Shown here in pieces: positions 1 to 12,300 of a stretch of 64,000 bases of DNA (within the stretch, counting starts at the first letter, position 1; every line of letters begins with the position of its first letter). Made by a program: the position numbers and the translations under genes. The notes below the pieces were generated by a model. It did no database searches. It was not told the origin of the DNA and saw only the letters and a list, made by a program, of their open reading frames with translations. Origin of the DNA: Archilochus colubris (taxonomy: Eukaryota; Chordata; Aves; Apodiformes; Trochilidae); assembly GCA_023079485.1 (NCBI GenBank), contig CM041090.1, forward strand, positions 2,771,180 through 2,835,179. The letters run 5' to 3'.

Positions 1-1318
1 TTGGTCTGTCTCCTCCATTCTCCAGATAATGGAGATGGAAAAAACTAATCCATAACAATAGAGTCTCAAAACCACACTAACACCTCCCCCAGAATAGATA
101 ATTCAAGACTTGAATGGAAGCTCAGTGCATAATGTAGTATTTTGACCTAAGGCAACTTAAATTGTTTCATTATGCTTTTTAAATTCTGAATCATTTTAAT
201 GCACCCTTGCACTGTTCTCTCTCTTCTTCCCACTGATCCATCAGTGTATAAATTAGATGAATAGTTTCCACTTGTGTATCACTGAATGGCTGATACCATT
301 GATAGGACCTGTGAATTTAGTGCCTTGTTTGCCTCCTCCACATTCCCCCTTCCCACTGAGCACACCCACTTCCCCATCAGCCTCATTTGGGCTCTTGATA
401 TCCATGGACTTGTGAACCTTTGCCAGTTCCCAGATCTGGGTGTGTGTTCCATCTGCATCCTGACTCCCTGATGGGGTGAGCCTTGGATGTGCACCAACCC
501 AAGCCACCCTTAAAACCAGAGCTTTATCTGCAGAGAATTTCCAATTTTCAAGCTCAGCTTCTCAGAGCCCTTGGGCAACCACCATGGCTCCAATACAAAC
601 AGAAGGACGTGTGGTTCAGCTTGGGAATTCCCCACAGCAGGAGATCATGGATACCAAAAGTTTATGTGGGTTCCAGGCAGAGTCTGAGTATTTTCACAGA
701 GGAAAAAGCCAGTGAATGTTGGGTTAGGAAGTCTTTGAATCTTATATTGTGAGATCTGAAAGAGCATCTTTCCCTCTTATACCCTTCCTTAGACACCCAC
801 TACCAGATGTGGGGCATATTCTCCTCTTGCACTGGTGTCCATCCCCAATGCATCCAAAGATCCTTCCCAAAAAAAGATTAGAGGGGCTAAAGTACAAAAT
901 ATTGGAGAGAAACTAATTGTTAAGTGGAATTAACAAATGAAAAAAGAAGATAAAATTGTGTGCTAAACTTTAACAAAAAATTTAAAAATGCAACTGGATG
1001 GGAAACGGAGCTGACCAGTTTTAAGTCATTGTTCCCCACTTCCTAAAATCATCCAGGAGTCCTCAGTGGATGCTGTCTGTGGGCCCTGGACTAAATGAAT
1101 CTTGACTAGTGTAGAGTTAAAAATATTCTTCAGCATTTCCTTAGTAGGAAAATGGTATTTTTTTAAGCTTTTACAGATTTATTTCATTTTTTAATTTAAG
1201 TTAGACTTGCTGAGTTTGGCAACTTCAAATTTTGGGATTTTTTTAATATATGACATATCATTTCAGGTACAATATTTTATAACATGTTTTATGTTTTTAT
1301 AAACTTTTTTTTTTTACA
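1..1318. other. No gene recognised (AT-rich)
   Basis: Short overlapping open frames occur on both strands around 253-750, but none has splice sites or recognisable family motifs. If the exon at 1319 is real, this is probably intron of that upstream gene. Confidence 0.4.
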
Positions 1319-1411
1319 GCATTGCAGTAACAGTTCGGACAGATACGAAATCAATTCATGGGAAAGCCCTTGAGATCCTGAAAAGAAATATAGCCAGTGA
1401 AATTCATTAGT
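1319..1411 (+). CDS. Possible terminal coding exon of an unidentified upstream gene
   Basis: A T-rich tract ending in TACAG is followed by an open frame of about 29 codons (IAVTVRTDTKSIHG...ASEIH) closed by TAG. The exact acceptor is ambiguous because a second CAG follows six bases later. It lies on the same strand as the two phospholipase genes and is followed by an AATAAA at 2197-2202, the arrangement expected for the last exon of an upstream gene. I do not recognise the protein. It does not resemble the C terminus of the phospholipase exon at 25331-25548. It could be a chance open frame. Confidence 0.4.
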
Positions 1412-2225
1412 GTTTGAGGAACTATGGTCCCATGTGATCCTTTTTTCAGGAAGCCCCAGACTTCCTCTGGTGTGATGTTCTTGAGCTGCTGTTATTGTTT
1501 CATTGTTATTTATTACTTACTTCACCATATTAGCAGTTGCAGTTATGTACCAAGTGCCTATTGTTCCAGATGCAGCTTGAAATCTTATTATAAAATAAGA
1601 GGATGTGGACTGATAAAGCCTGAAAAGGGAGAAAATGGGGGTGAGAGGGGAAGTAAAGGTTATTAAGCAACATTTTAGCAAAGTTTTTTGTTTGTTTTTT
1701 TTTTTATGGAGGGTTGTAAACGAGACAACGTGGTATTTGTAGGGTGCTCCACCTAATGTAATGAGAGGAGTGGGAGAAAGTGGGAAAGCTTCTTACTGAA
1801 GTTATTAATGTTGAATGCTCCCTGGAGGCAGGAACCGACCTCCCAGGGCTGAAGGAGAATTCTGATAATTTGGTTGTGAAGGGCCTTGAGAAGGAAGATG
1901 TTTACTTTCACAGGATTAATCCAGGTTCTCATTTAAAAAAGAATATAAAAAGTTCCTGTGCTCTAAATGAGCCAATATTCTGCACTCCAGAAACAGCAAT
2001 GATTACCTGTCCATCTACCCTCAGCCAGACCTCTGCTCAGCTCCATGGTGTAGGAGAAAGAAGGAAAAAGCTTTTCTCACCCTGTGGTGGTAGTTTATAT
2101 TTTGTGACATGGATGAAGCTGACTGAGGGGAGACATGATGAGGATCTGGGCAAAGTGTGTTTGAGACCACGTTCTTAGTTTGGATCCTTTTAGCATAATA
2201 AAACTGTGGTCTAACAGTCATGAAA
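1412..2225 (+). other. Probable 3' UTR of the upstream gene
   Basis: Non-coding sequence after the TAG, ending near AATAAA (2197-2202) and a short GT-rich stretch. It depends on the exon at 1319-1411 being real. No other gene is visible here; the open frames at 1424 and 1780 have no splice context or family match. Confidence 0.3.
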
Positions 2226-2264
2226 AAAATCTCCACCCTAGAAATAGCCTCAATGTGAGCACTT

Positions 2265-2529
2265 CATAGAATCATAGAATGGGCTGAGTTGGAAGGGACC
2301 TCTGAGATCATCGAGTCCAACCCTCGATCCACTCCCCCCGTGGTTCCCAGCCCATGGCACTGAGTGCCACATCCAGGCTCTTTTTAAATATCTCCAGACA
2401 TGGAGAATCCACTACTTCCCTGGGCAGCCCATTCCAATGCCTGATCACCCTCTCCAGAAAGAAATTCTTTCTAATTCCCAACCTAAACCTCCCCTGGCAC
2501 AACTTAAGACCCTGCCCTCTTGTCTTGCT
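2265..2529 (-). mobile_element. CR1 LINE 3' fragment
   Basis: On the + strand it starts with CATAGAATCATAGAAT, the reverse complement of the CR1 tail, followed by the typical TTGGAAGGGACC and TCCAACCC stretch and the reverse complement of the last CR1 ORF2 codons. It is 5' truncated. Confidence 0.9.
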
Positions 2530-3189
2530 AGCTCTTGTCTTGCACTTAAGATATCCCAGGGTGAGGAGGATATCCAGGTTTCTGCCCATGTTGTGTGTGG
2601 GCTGGAGATGGGTCTGCCAGCATCCAAAAAGGAGATAGAATGAAAACCTAAATCTGTTTGGTGTAGCCCTGTTTGAATCTGAGTTGTCTGTGAGACAAGT
2701 GAGATTTTAGCTCAAGTCAGAAGAGCTGATGCCCTGCTCTCCTCTGGGATGCAGCATGGTGCAGGGGCTGTGACGTTCCTGAGAATGGGTCATGTTGCTG
2801 TAATGCTTTCTAATGCCAAAGCACAATTAAGATCCAGTCCTGCTGCTCTCCTGGAAGATAATTAGAACCTTAGTGTAATAACTGGACCATGAGACCATGT
2901 TGTCATAAACACCTGGAGCCACACCTAGGTTGGCCAGGATATTGCCCCACAGTGATACCATGGCATATTTAGTGGCTGCTCACGTGTCATAGCCCAGGAG
3001 AGGGACAGAGCTGCTGTGAAGTTCCTCTGTGTGTGCCACACATGAGCAGAATCCCTGTGGTTAGGTTTACATCCCAGGGTAATGATTTGCTGGCACATGA
3101 CTGGCAATGGGAGCCTCATCCATCTGTGTGGAGAGGCACATGATACAAGGCAATGGGATACTGCTATTGTATTGCTGTTGTTTTATTTA

Positions 3190-3224
<35 letters not shown>
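3190..3224. repeat. (ATT)n microsatellite
   Basis: About eleven near-perfect ATT units in the spacer upstream of gene A. Confidence 0.95.
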
Positions 3225-3945
3225 GATTGGCTTGGGTACAAGATAAGTTCCAGTTCTCATGGTTTCTTGTGCCTGGAGCTAGTCAGACAGAATAGTGGCC
3301 TGAGGTAGCTGAGATGTTCCTGAGTGTTTTAAATGCCTCTCTTGTAAAGCCTGGAAAATATTTCATAGACAAGAGGCAATTAAGTTTCAGAGGTCACCTC
3401 TGAAGGAGAAAAAGCATCACCAAACACATTTTTCAGATCATTTAATGGCTCTGTGAGAAGTTCTTCAGAAAAAGTCTGAGGTCTGCTGTCTGGCAAGTAG
3501 TTATTTCTTAAAGAGGTACAAACCAGAGCAGTAGCAAGCAGTGACCACTTGCAGGGAAAAAAAAAGAAAAATGGATGGAATTTCAAAGTAATACTTTGCT
3601 CTTCATAACAGACCTAGTCAGAGTGGGTGTTGATATTTGGGAAATGCCAATGAGATAAACACTGGGTCACTCACAAGTTCTGGACTCAAGTCCTTCTGAT
3701 TCTTCTCCTAGTGGGGACAAGAACTGCCAGCAGTCTGGGCTAATAACAATCTCAGCTTCCCAAGAGCCAAAAATTTGCATACACACAAAAATTTTCTGCA
3801 TACACACACGTTTAGGAGTGATTAGAACTGTTATAAACTTGTGTTATTTCTATGTATTTTGATTTCTATTGCTTTTTTAGAATTTCTATGTCATTGTGTA
3901 TACCACAGCCTTCATCATATGCCTTCATCAGTCACTTACTTTTAT

Positions 3946-4100
3946 TTATTTTAAATTTTTTTAATTTAGATAAATAAATATAATAATTTATATAAATTAT
4001 AATATATAAAATATATAATTATATAATTACATAGATTATATAATTATATAAAATATAATAATTTATATAAATAAAATAATTTTTATTTATTTTTTATTTA
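3946..4100. repeat. AT-rich low-complexity block
   Basis: About 150 bp of almost pure A/T with many ATAATTTATATAA-like runs. The TATA-like strings inside are not promoter evidence. Confidence 0.85.
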
Positions 4101-4240
4101 GAGTTATTCAATCAAAGATAACTTAAATCTCAGGGAAAAAAAAAAAAAGGCTGTATTTGTTGCTTATTCAGTTACAAAGTGTGCTATAAGACTGAATGAA
4201 TTATTCTGTTCCCTAAAGTCAGGTTTCAGGGTAACACTAA

Positions 4241-4340
4241 ATCATAGAATCATTCAGATTGGAAAAGACCTCAAAGATCAAGTACAACCATCAGCCCAGC
4301 ACTAGACATGTCCCAAAGTGCCACATCTACACATTTTAAA
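4241..4340 (-). mobile_element. CR1 LINE fragment (divergent subfamily)
   Basis: Begins ATCATAGAATCATTCAGATTGG and continues with GACCTCAAAGATCAAGT and CCACATCTACACA, all characteristic of a CR1 3' end in reverse orientation. Only about 100 bp remains. Confidence 0.8.
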
Positions 4341-4603
4341 TGGGACAAAACCAAGCGTAGTCATCTGAAGGTGTGTCTGCTATGCAATGGCAGGAACACT
4401 CAAGTAGGTGGTGTTACAAATAGAGGAAATATGATGTTAATGATGGGATTAGTAATTATGGGCAATCCTCACCCATGCTATCTCTGGTGCTTGTGTGGGT
4501 TTTTGTCCCTAACCAGCAGATCATGTTCTGTTGGGTGATCATCCCTTGCTTTTGAGTGGGGGTCCACAGGATTGCTAATCTCAAATTAGGTTCGTATTTG
4601 CCT

Positions 4604-4852
4604 TCTATTTCTTATTAACTACAAAACAAGGTATTTGCAAGCAGATTGCTTTGACCCCAGGGTGAAAGTGCTTGTTGCTGGTGTAGAGCACTGCAGATTG
4701 CTGCTAACCCCTGGTTCGGACTAAAGCCTTGATCCTGAACACCCCTCACTTAAGATGGAGCCCATGTGGGAGGCCAAATTTTACAGCTGGCTTCTTTATC
4801 TGGGAAAGGAAAAGTAGGTACTAAATCTGCCCTCCCTACATCTGGACACATT
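4604..4852. repeat. Direct repeat copy 1 (249 bp)
   Basis: Matches 5209-5457 over its whole length without gaps, with about eight differences by eye; the offset is 605 bp. The ends show no TG...CA, so I do not call it an LTR pair. It lies in the 5' flank of gene A. Confidence 0.9.
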
Positions 4853-5208
4853 ACCTCAGTCTTTTCTAAGTCCTGTGTCACCAGGCCCCTGCCCCATTCA
4901 GCAGTGGGTCCACGTACTCCCTGGTCTTCCTGGTGCTGCTAACAGACTTGTAAATGACTTGACCACGTCCAGTGTCCATGTTGGAGCAGGGGAAGCCTGT
5001 GAGGAGTCCTCCCCTGAGGCAGAAACAACCTGTGGAGAACTGACCACCACCCCTTCTCCCCATCCCCTGCTGGAGGGGAGGAGGGAGAGAAATGGGGACC
5101 AACGTAATTTGGTTCTGAGACCAAAGAGGGATGGGGTAGGTATTTAAGATGGGGGTTTGTTTTCTCTTTGTCCTGCTTTGATTTGATTGGTGATAAATTC
5201 TTATTATT

Positions 5209-5457
5209 TCTATTTCTTATTAACTACAAAACAAGGTATTTGCAAGCAGATTGCTTTGACCCCAGGGTGAAAGTGCTTGTTGCTGGTGTAGAGCACTGCA
5301 GATTGCTGCTAACCCCTGTTTCGGACTAAAGCCTTGATCCTGAACATCCCTCACTTAAGATGGAGCCCATGTGGGAAGCCAAACTTGACAGCTGGCTTCT
5401 TTATCTGGGAAAGGGAAAGTAAATACTAAATCTGCCCTCCCTACATCTGGACACATT
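5209..5457. repeat. Direct repeat copy 2 (249 bp)
   Basis: Second copy of the repeat at 4604-4852. The 356 bp between the copies is unique and shows no gene I recognise. Confidence 0.9.
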
Positions 5458-6198
5458 GCAGTTCATGGCTGAACTGCATGACCTGAACACACCTCTGACT
5501 GAAAGAGCAAGACTGAAGAAATGCAATCCTGTGCAAAGCAGCAATGTCACCTTGCTCTGTGCTGGGCAGCACAGACAAGCTTTCACCTGTCCATCAGCTG
5601 TTGCAAAACCCCTTATTCCTCTCTGGCTGAGGCACAGAGATGCAGGTGAAAACAGGGGTGTAAAGCATTATTTTTTACACAGCTTTACTGGCAAAAACTC
5701 TTCCTCAGGACAGCTGCTTCTGAAACCAAATGTTACACCATCAGACTGCTCAACATTTCCAAACCTTTCTAATACGTGTTCATTTTAATCCACTTCAGAG
5801 AGGATTAAATGCCATTCATCTTCTCCACAGACGACTGATTTATTTTTCTTGAAATATTTTTTTCTTTAAAAGCTCTGTTGTTGGCCTTGAAGTCTGATAT
5901 AATATATAGATAGTCTGGCTGTGCATCTCTTTGAAAAGAGAGATGCAATTTAACTGTATTTTGAATGTTTATTGTTTTTCTAGCAATTAAAAGTAGTAGT
6001 TCCCAAGAAGAGCACTCTGCCAGGCTTTCACAGAGAACAAAGTAAGCTGGTTGTCTGGCACTGGCTCGATGGCACCGGGCCTGCTTTCTGCATGTTGTCC
6101 TGCGAGCAGATCTTAAACATGCATACAGCTCAGCTACTTAAGGAGTAGTAGATGTCTTTCCTTAGTCATTGCTTTGATGTTTTCCCTCTCTTCCACAG

Positions 6199-6335
6199 TA
6201 TCCCAGTCAGACCTCTACGTGAGCCTGAGCCTCCCAACAGCCTCGGTGCAGCATTTCCGCACCCAAACGGTCCAGAACACCAGGAACCCCACGTGGAATG
6301 AAACTTTCCACTTCACAGTTCAGAGTCAGGTTAAG
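6199..6335 (+). CDS. PLA2G4E: Gene A, C2-domain exon (first visible)
   Basis: Acceptor TTCCACAG, donor AAG|GTAGGA, 137 bp. It starts in phase 1, so an upstream exon must supply one base. It encodes the [15 protein letters not shown] and [10 protein letters not shown] stretches of the C2 sandwich. Same length as the gene B exon at 47056. Confidence 0.92.
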
Positions 6336-9300
6336 GTAGGACTGGTCACTATCCCCAGCAGGTACTCTCCCCAGATATCCAACTTACCCCATAGCACTTC
6401 CATGCTGTGGGTCTCTATTTAGTTATCAGCTCCATCCGAGGAGCTTATGGCCTCACTGACACCAGGAACACCACTCATGGCTCAGATTCAGCAGCCTCAG
6501 CCAGCAGATTTCCTTCTTTTTCCCCAAGTTCAACGAGCAGCTCTGGTACCAGCGAGAGAAGCCGCGGCTGTGCCGGGGTCCCGTCCACTACGACCCCAGG
6601 CAGAGAGTGCACTGCCTGCCCCCGGGGGAGGGCACAGGGATGACCTGAGACCCCCGGGTAGGGCGTGCTGAGCTGCACCACTGGGTGGGGCAGCCCATGA
6701 GGGGAGGGAGAAGCACTGTGTGTGGGTGTTCTTGACTTCCCAAGGGGCAGAGCTGCAGCTTGAGGGGGGGTCTGGCCATGCAGTGTCCCTCGTGTTGGGG
6801 TGTGAGTGGTGCAGGTGGGTTCAGCAGAGGCTTGGGGGGAGAGGGGGCTGCCAGTTCTAGTTGGCTGTGCTGGTGGTGGGCCTTGGGTCCTGAATGTCTT
6901 CTCTGTTCCTTCAGGGAAACGAGAGGGGAAGAATAATGTGAATCTCTCTAGTGGTAAGCAGGGAACTTGCTGCATGTGAGAAGAAAATTCTTAACTGAAA
7001 GGGTTGTCAGGCCCTGGCCTCAGCTGCCCTGGGGGGTGGTTGAATCACTGTCCCTGGAGGGGTTTACACACTGTAGATCTGGTGCTAAGGGACCTGGGTC
7101 AGCACTGGACTCTGCAGAGCTGGGTTAACTGTCATACTCAATGACCTGAAAAGGTATTTTCTAACCAAAAGGATTGTCATTCTGCAGATCCCGTCCCTGC
7201 TCCCCTGGGCCCAAGCTGAGAATTGAGGTGTGCTCAGCTGTGGGTCACAATTCACACAGTCAGGAGCCATGTTTCCTGACCAGCCTGCAGCACAAGTTGT
7301 CAGGGAGGTTTCAGAAGGGTATGGACTGCTCCAGTGCCTGCCAAGTATCTGCTGTTCAGTGCCTGGGGCACAATATCAGTGTGTGAATGGAACCATCACA
7401 AAAACCCCAGAGGAACTGGTTGGAAAATGACTGGGAGGGTTCTGTGATGAGCTCTTGACACTGAGACTTGTAACAAAACACTGGCACCTCAAAGACCTCG
7501 GGTACAGAGGAGGAGCCACAACAATGATCAGGGGGCTGGAGCAGCTCTGCTCTGGAGCCAGGCTGAGAGAGTTGGGGGTGTTGAGGCTGGAGAAGAGAAG
7601 GCTGCAACGGGGAGACCTTAGAACACCTTCCAGTGCCTGAAGGGGCTCCAGGAAAGCTGGGGAGGGACTTGGGACAAGGGCCTGGAGGGATGGGACCCTC
7701 CGAGGGGAAGGGTTTTAAATTAGAGAAAACTAGATTTAGATTGGATGTTAGGAAAAAATTCTTTGCCATGAGGGTAGTGGGAAAATGAAATGGGTTGCCC
7801 AGGGAGGTGTTTGAGGCTTCATCCCTGGGGTGTGCAGGGTGGGGCTTTAAAAGGCTCTGAGTGACCTGGTCCAGTTGAGGGTGTCCCTGGTTGGACTAGA
7901 TGACCTGTAGAGGTCCCTTCCAACCCAGATTATGGTTATGGTAAGACTGAATCTTCCTGCAGAGTCAGATGTCCCAAACATGCAGCTGCAGCATTTCTAT
8001 TTCACTCTTGCCTTTGTTTTCAGCTTTGAATTTCTTCACCTGATTCCTTTAGCTAAGCCAAAACATCTGTGGCATCTTCTGTTTGCTAAACCTGATGCTT
8101 TCTCTTTTTCTTTTGATTCCAGAACATTCTGGAGCTGAAAGTTTGTGATGAGGACAATGTGACTCAAGATGACCATCTCCTCACTGTCTTCTTTGATGTT
8201 TCCAAAATCCAGCTTGGGGAAAACATTACGCTGTGTTTTCAGCTGAATCCTCAGGTATGGATAAAACTCAAGGACAAAGCTGAGGGGATGTGGTCAGGTG
8301 AGAATGTAGTTAGCTCATCTTTCCTGTCACATGTCACATACGGAAGCCTTTCTTACTGTCCATTAAGCAGCCTGAGTATGTCTGTTTGTTCCAGGGGCTG
8401 ACACTTTGTGCTATTTCTGTAATTACTGTAGATTTTGGGTGCTGCTTTGACAGGCAGAGTTAGTACACATTACTGAACTTGATTGTCTCATTGCAGTGCT
8501 TGATATCAAAATACTGAGAGTTTACCACAGCAGTTTTGGGTGTCCTTTTGCAGCTGGAATTGGTGGCTCTGAGCTGTCCATTATTTTCTGCTAATATAAA
8601 AGGAGTGATCTGCAGCCATAAGCTGCCAAAACAATTTTCATTTAGTAAGTTTTTCAGCAGGTCTTGATTTCACAAGGTGGAGACAACTTTTACTGAAGTT
8701 TTAAGCACAGTGTTTGTGCTCTAAGTGGTTAACTTCAGTGAGTGCTGGTTTGATTTGATCCCCGTTTTGGAGATGCTGTCTCTTCCTTATACAGGGGGAG
8801 GAAATTACAAAATATGAAGATGAAGACTGAGTACACAGTGAGTCTACATGAACAGACACTCCAGAACATCCTGGACTTCCTATGTCCAAGTCTGCCACTC
8901 TATAATTCTGCCACCAGGCCCATCTGCAGAGGCTGTGGGTGAGGGCTGGGAGAGGGGCAGGGTGATTGGGGAGCACTAAATCCAACCCTGCTCAGGCTAA
9001 GGATCAGTCAGGAGCAATTAGAGCCTGAGGAAGCCACAACTGCAGAAAAGTGCAGCCAAGAGGCCCTGGAGTATGAATTATATTTGGCCTGAAAGGTCTG
9101 AAGTAGGAGTCTGCTACAATAATGGATATGATGTTAGAAGTAGGTGACACTAGAAGTACAGCAGATACAACATGAAGAAAATAAAAAATGTTGCATGCTC
9201 AGTAATGAAAGGTGGGCACTGGATCATGGAGTCCCCTGAAGAGCACGAATCCCTGTAGGGCATCTCTTCACAGGAAAATCAGTCACCTGCAAGTGACTGC

Positions 9301-12300
9301 ATTCGTTTTCTTCCACAGGGAAAAGAGGAGCTGGAGGTGGAATTCACAATGGAGAGCAGGTGTGTAAGGCCAAATAGGTGGAAAATCATCAACTGATCCT
9401 TGTAGCCCCAGAACACGCTCATGATCTGAATACAGCAGAGGGGAACTTGAGTTGTGCAGCAAGTGCTTATGTAGGGCATGGAACAGAGAAGGGGTGCAGG
9501 ACAGTGTAGGATAGGTGTGCACTCACACTGAGCATCCAAACACATGGAGAAGGTGCCACAGATGTTGATGGCAGCATGGAGATTCCCTGATGGCTGCTGC
9601 TCACTGGGCTGCAAGGGGCATTCTGCACAGGAGGAACTTTTAAGTTTCAAACCCTTTTTGCTCCTTCCTGTGAGATCCCAGGTGTTCGCTTTCTCAGTGT
9701 GAAAATGATGCTTGTATTTTGTTTTAGATGTTGGAATAGATTAAAAATACTTTTTTTCATGTGTTTCTAAGTTGACTGTACAGCTTACAGAGAGAATGGG
9801 CATGTAAACCAATTCTAGTGGCGTTAGTTGATTTTTAAGGTAAATGTCAGTATTTTCCCTCTTTTTCTGTTGGATGATGGATGAATTCACTGTTTTTTCA
9901 GCTCTGAGCCCAGAGGTTTGAAGTGAGGAGTACAGGGCAATGGTGTAATTGTGCTATCCCTGTGTAAATTTGCTTCAGTGTGTCAGAAAATGATGCTGTC
10001 TGATAGAGTGAGGTGTTCCTCTGTGTATAAAGTTCAGACTCAAGCCTGTGAGAAGCAAATTGGCCTGAAAGTCCAGCTTGGATGCTTCTGCTGTCTGCCC
10101 ATGATGCCTGTCCAAAGGCAGACTTTTGAAGATAAAGAACTAATGATTAAAGGTGATGGACAGTGCTGGTTTTGAACTGATTGGTTTCCATTTTGTCTTT
10201 TAGTCCGGATCCTCCCGAAATCATCACTACTAATGGAGTTTTAGTGGTAATTTTTATTCCATAATTCTTTCCCTGCCATTAGCAAAGCTTCTTGCAAAGC
10301 TGTTACTTAAGGTACTGAGCAGTACTCCACATGGGGGCACGGAGGGATGAGCTGAGATGCAGGCTGCACCTGATGTCTGTCTTGGCTTTCCTACATGGTC
10401 CCTGTTGGTGGGAAGATGCTGCAAAAGCTGTGAGCTGCTGCCAGCATTAATCTCTGCCCAAACCCAGCTCGGGGGGACAGCATCCCTCCTTCTGCCCAGG
10501 AAGAGGGGACTGAGCACCCAGTCCAAGGGACATTCCCCTGCAGTCAGTCCTCCCCCAGGCCCCTGCAGGGCTGCAGGTGGGGATGAGCAGCCCCCTCCTC
10601 TTTCCTCACCTCTCCGTGTTCTCTCAATTCCCATATGGAAGCCAAATGCCACCTCCCTATACCTGGTAGGGGTTTTGCAGGCTGGCACTGTCCCCCAAGG
10701 TTTATGCCCCAAGCCTCCTCACCCCACACTTGTCCAAGGCAGAACTGGGCTGACAGTGAACACCTTCTTCTCTTTCCCTGGTTGTCTCTTACAGTCTCGT
10801 GAAGTTGCCTGTTTGGAAGTGCAGGTGAATGGTGGGAGGCTGAGGAGGGACAATACAGGTGAGCTGACTTACAGAGCAACTCTGGGTGCCAGTTTGTGGC
10901 TAAAGCACTCAGTTTTCTGTGCTTAAACATCCTGGTTTGAAGGATAATATAATATAATATATATTATATATCTATATCCTCTATAATAATATCATGTCAG
11001 ATGCTTAGAATTTCCCCAAGTATTTGTGCAGAGAAATGATTTTATTCATTTAGTTACTTAGTTCTAAACTGGAGTTAATTCCTACTCTTTCTGGATTCAG
11101 AGACAAAGAAAAGTAGTAGAATGAGGACTAGGCTTCTTATCAGTTTAACTTAAAATCTATTTGGACGTAACAATATGAAATATGCCACTAGGTGACACAC
11201 AAGACACTTGGTATAATAACAAACACATTTGTTGCACATTTTAAGCAGCATATCACTACCATGTTGAGTCCATGTTCATGGACCTGTGTATCATCCACAC
11301 AATTTTTCAAACATCTCACTCTGACATCTCCTGATGGCCCCGATCCAACTGTTTCAAGCACAAGGATGATCCAGCTGAGCTCAGTAGTCACAGTGAAGAA
11401 GTTTGCTAGATGTGGCTGAAAATGCTTGAGTAGCATAATTCTTTTGAAAGCTGATTATATACCTTTGAGTGTGGATTTACTGAGTATATTTCACCTTGAA
11501 CCTAGGATGAGTCTATCCTATATAAAGACCATTTTTCAATTACTTGAAGAGGCATATCTGAGCCTTATTATATGGAGGCCAAAACCCACTGGATGTCATT
11601 TTCTCAAATGTTATAAAGTGTTTCAAAAGAAATATTACACATTGAAGTTAAAGGGAAAGGGGATAGAGGGACTGAGATTTTACTAGTTTCAAAGAGAACT
11701 ATGCTCTCCTACAGAAAAAGAAAAGCTTCTCCCAAGAGTCTGCAATTTTCAAAATACATTACTATTATTATATCAGAATACTGTTTTAGTGCCATGTACT
11801 GTCTTACCACTGAAGTACTTGGCAAATTTCAGACTTTCAGGAGAGAGCACTTTTTTTCCCCACCAAAACCCATTAGCATCTGTGAACCATTATCTAATGA
11901 GTAGGGAGGTATTCTCAACAATCACTGTATATATGGGAGTGCAGTAGTACTATAGCAGCGCTTACTGTATGGCACGATTTGTAGATGAGCTCTGAAGTTG
12001 AAACCCAAAAGCTTGAAGGGTTCTGTTAATTTAAGGTTCTAAAGGGTTCTAATAATCTATCCTATAATCCAGGTATCAAAATTCAATGCTTAAGAAAAAC
12101 ATGTATGACTGTGCAAACAAATTATCCACATTTTTTTGAAGAGCTTAAACCTGAAACTCCCTTGTTTCAGAAAGGAAGTTTGCGTTGACTGTGGATGGGT
12201 CATTTGAAGGAACCCAAACCCACACACTGAGCTCCTGCATCTGTCCAACCTCCCCAGCTAGGTTCCACTACATCAAGTACAATCAGTCAGCTCTCACCGT

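Noticed and set aside
3946..4100. TATA-box promoter
   Set aside because: The whole block is A/T only, so TATA matches are expected by chance.
4604..5457. LTR pair of a small retroelement
   Set aside because: The repeat ends lack TG...CA, and no target duplication or purine tract is visible.
10254..10930. Overlapping 120-190 codon frames on both strands
   Set aside because: GC-rich intronic sequence around gene A exons 4 and 5; no splice sites or family motifs for separate genes.
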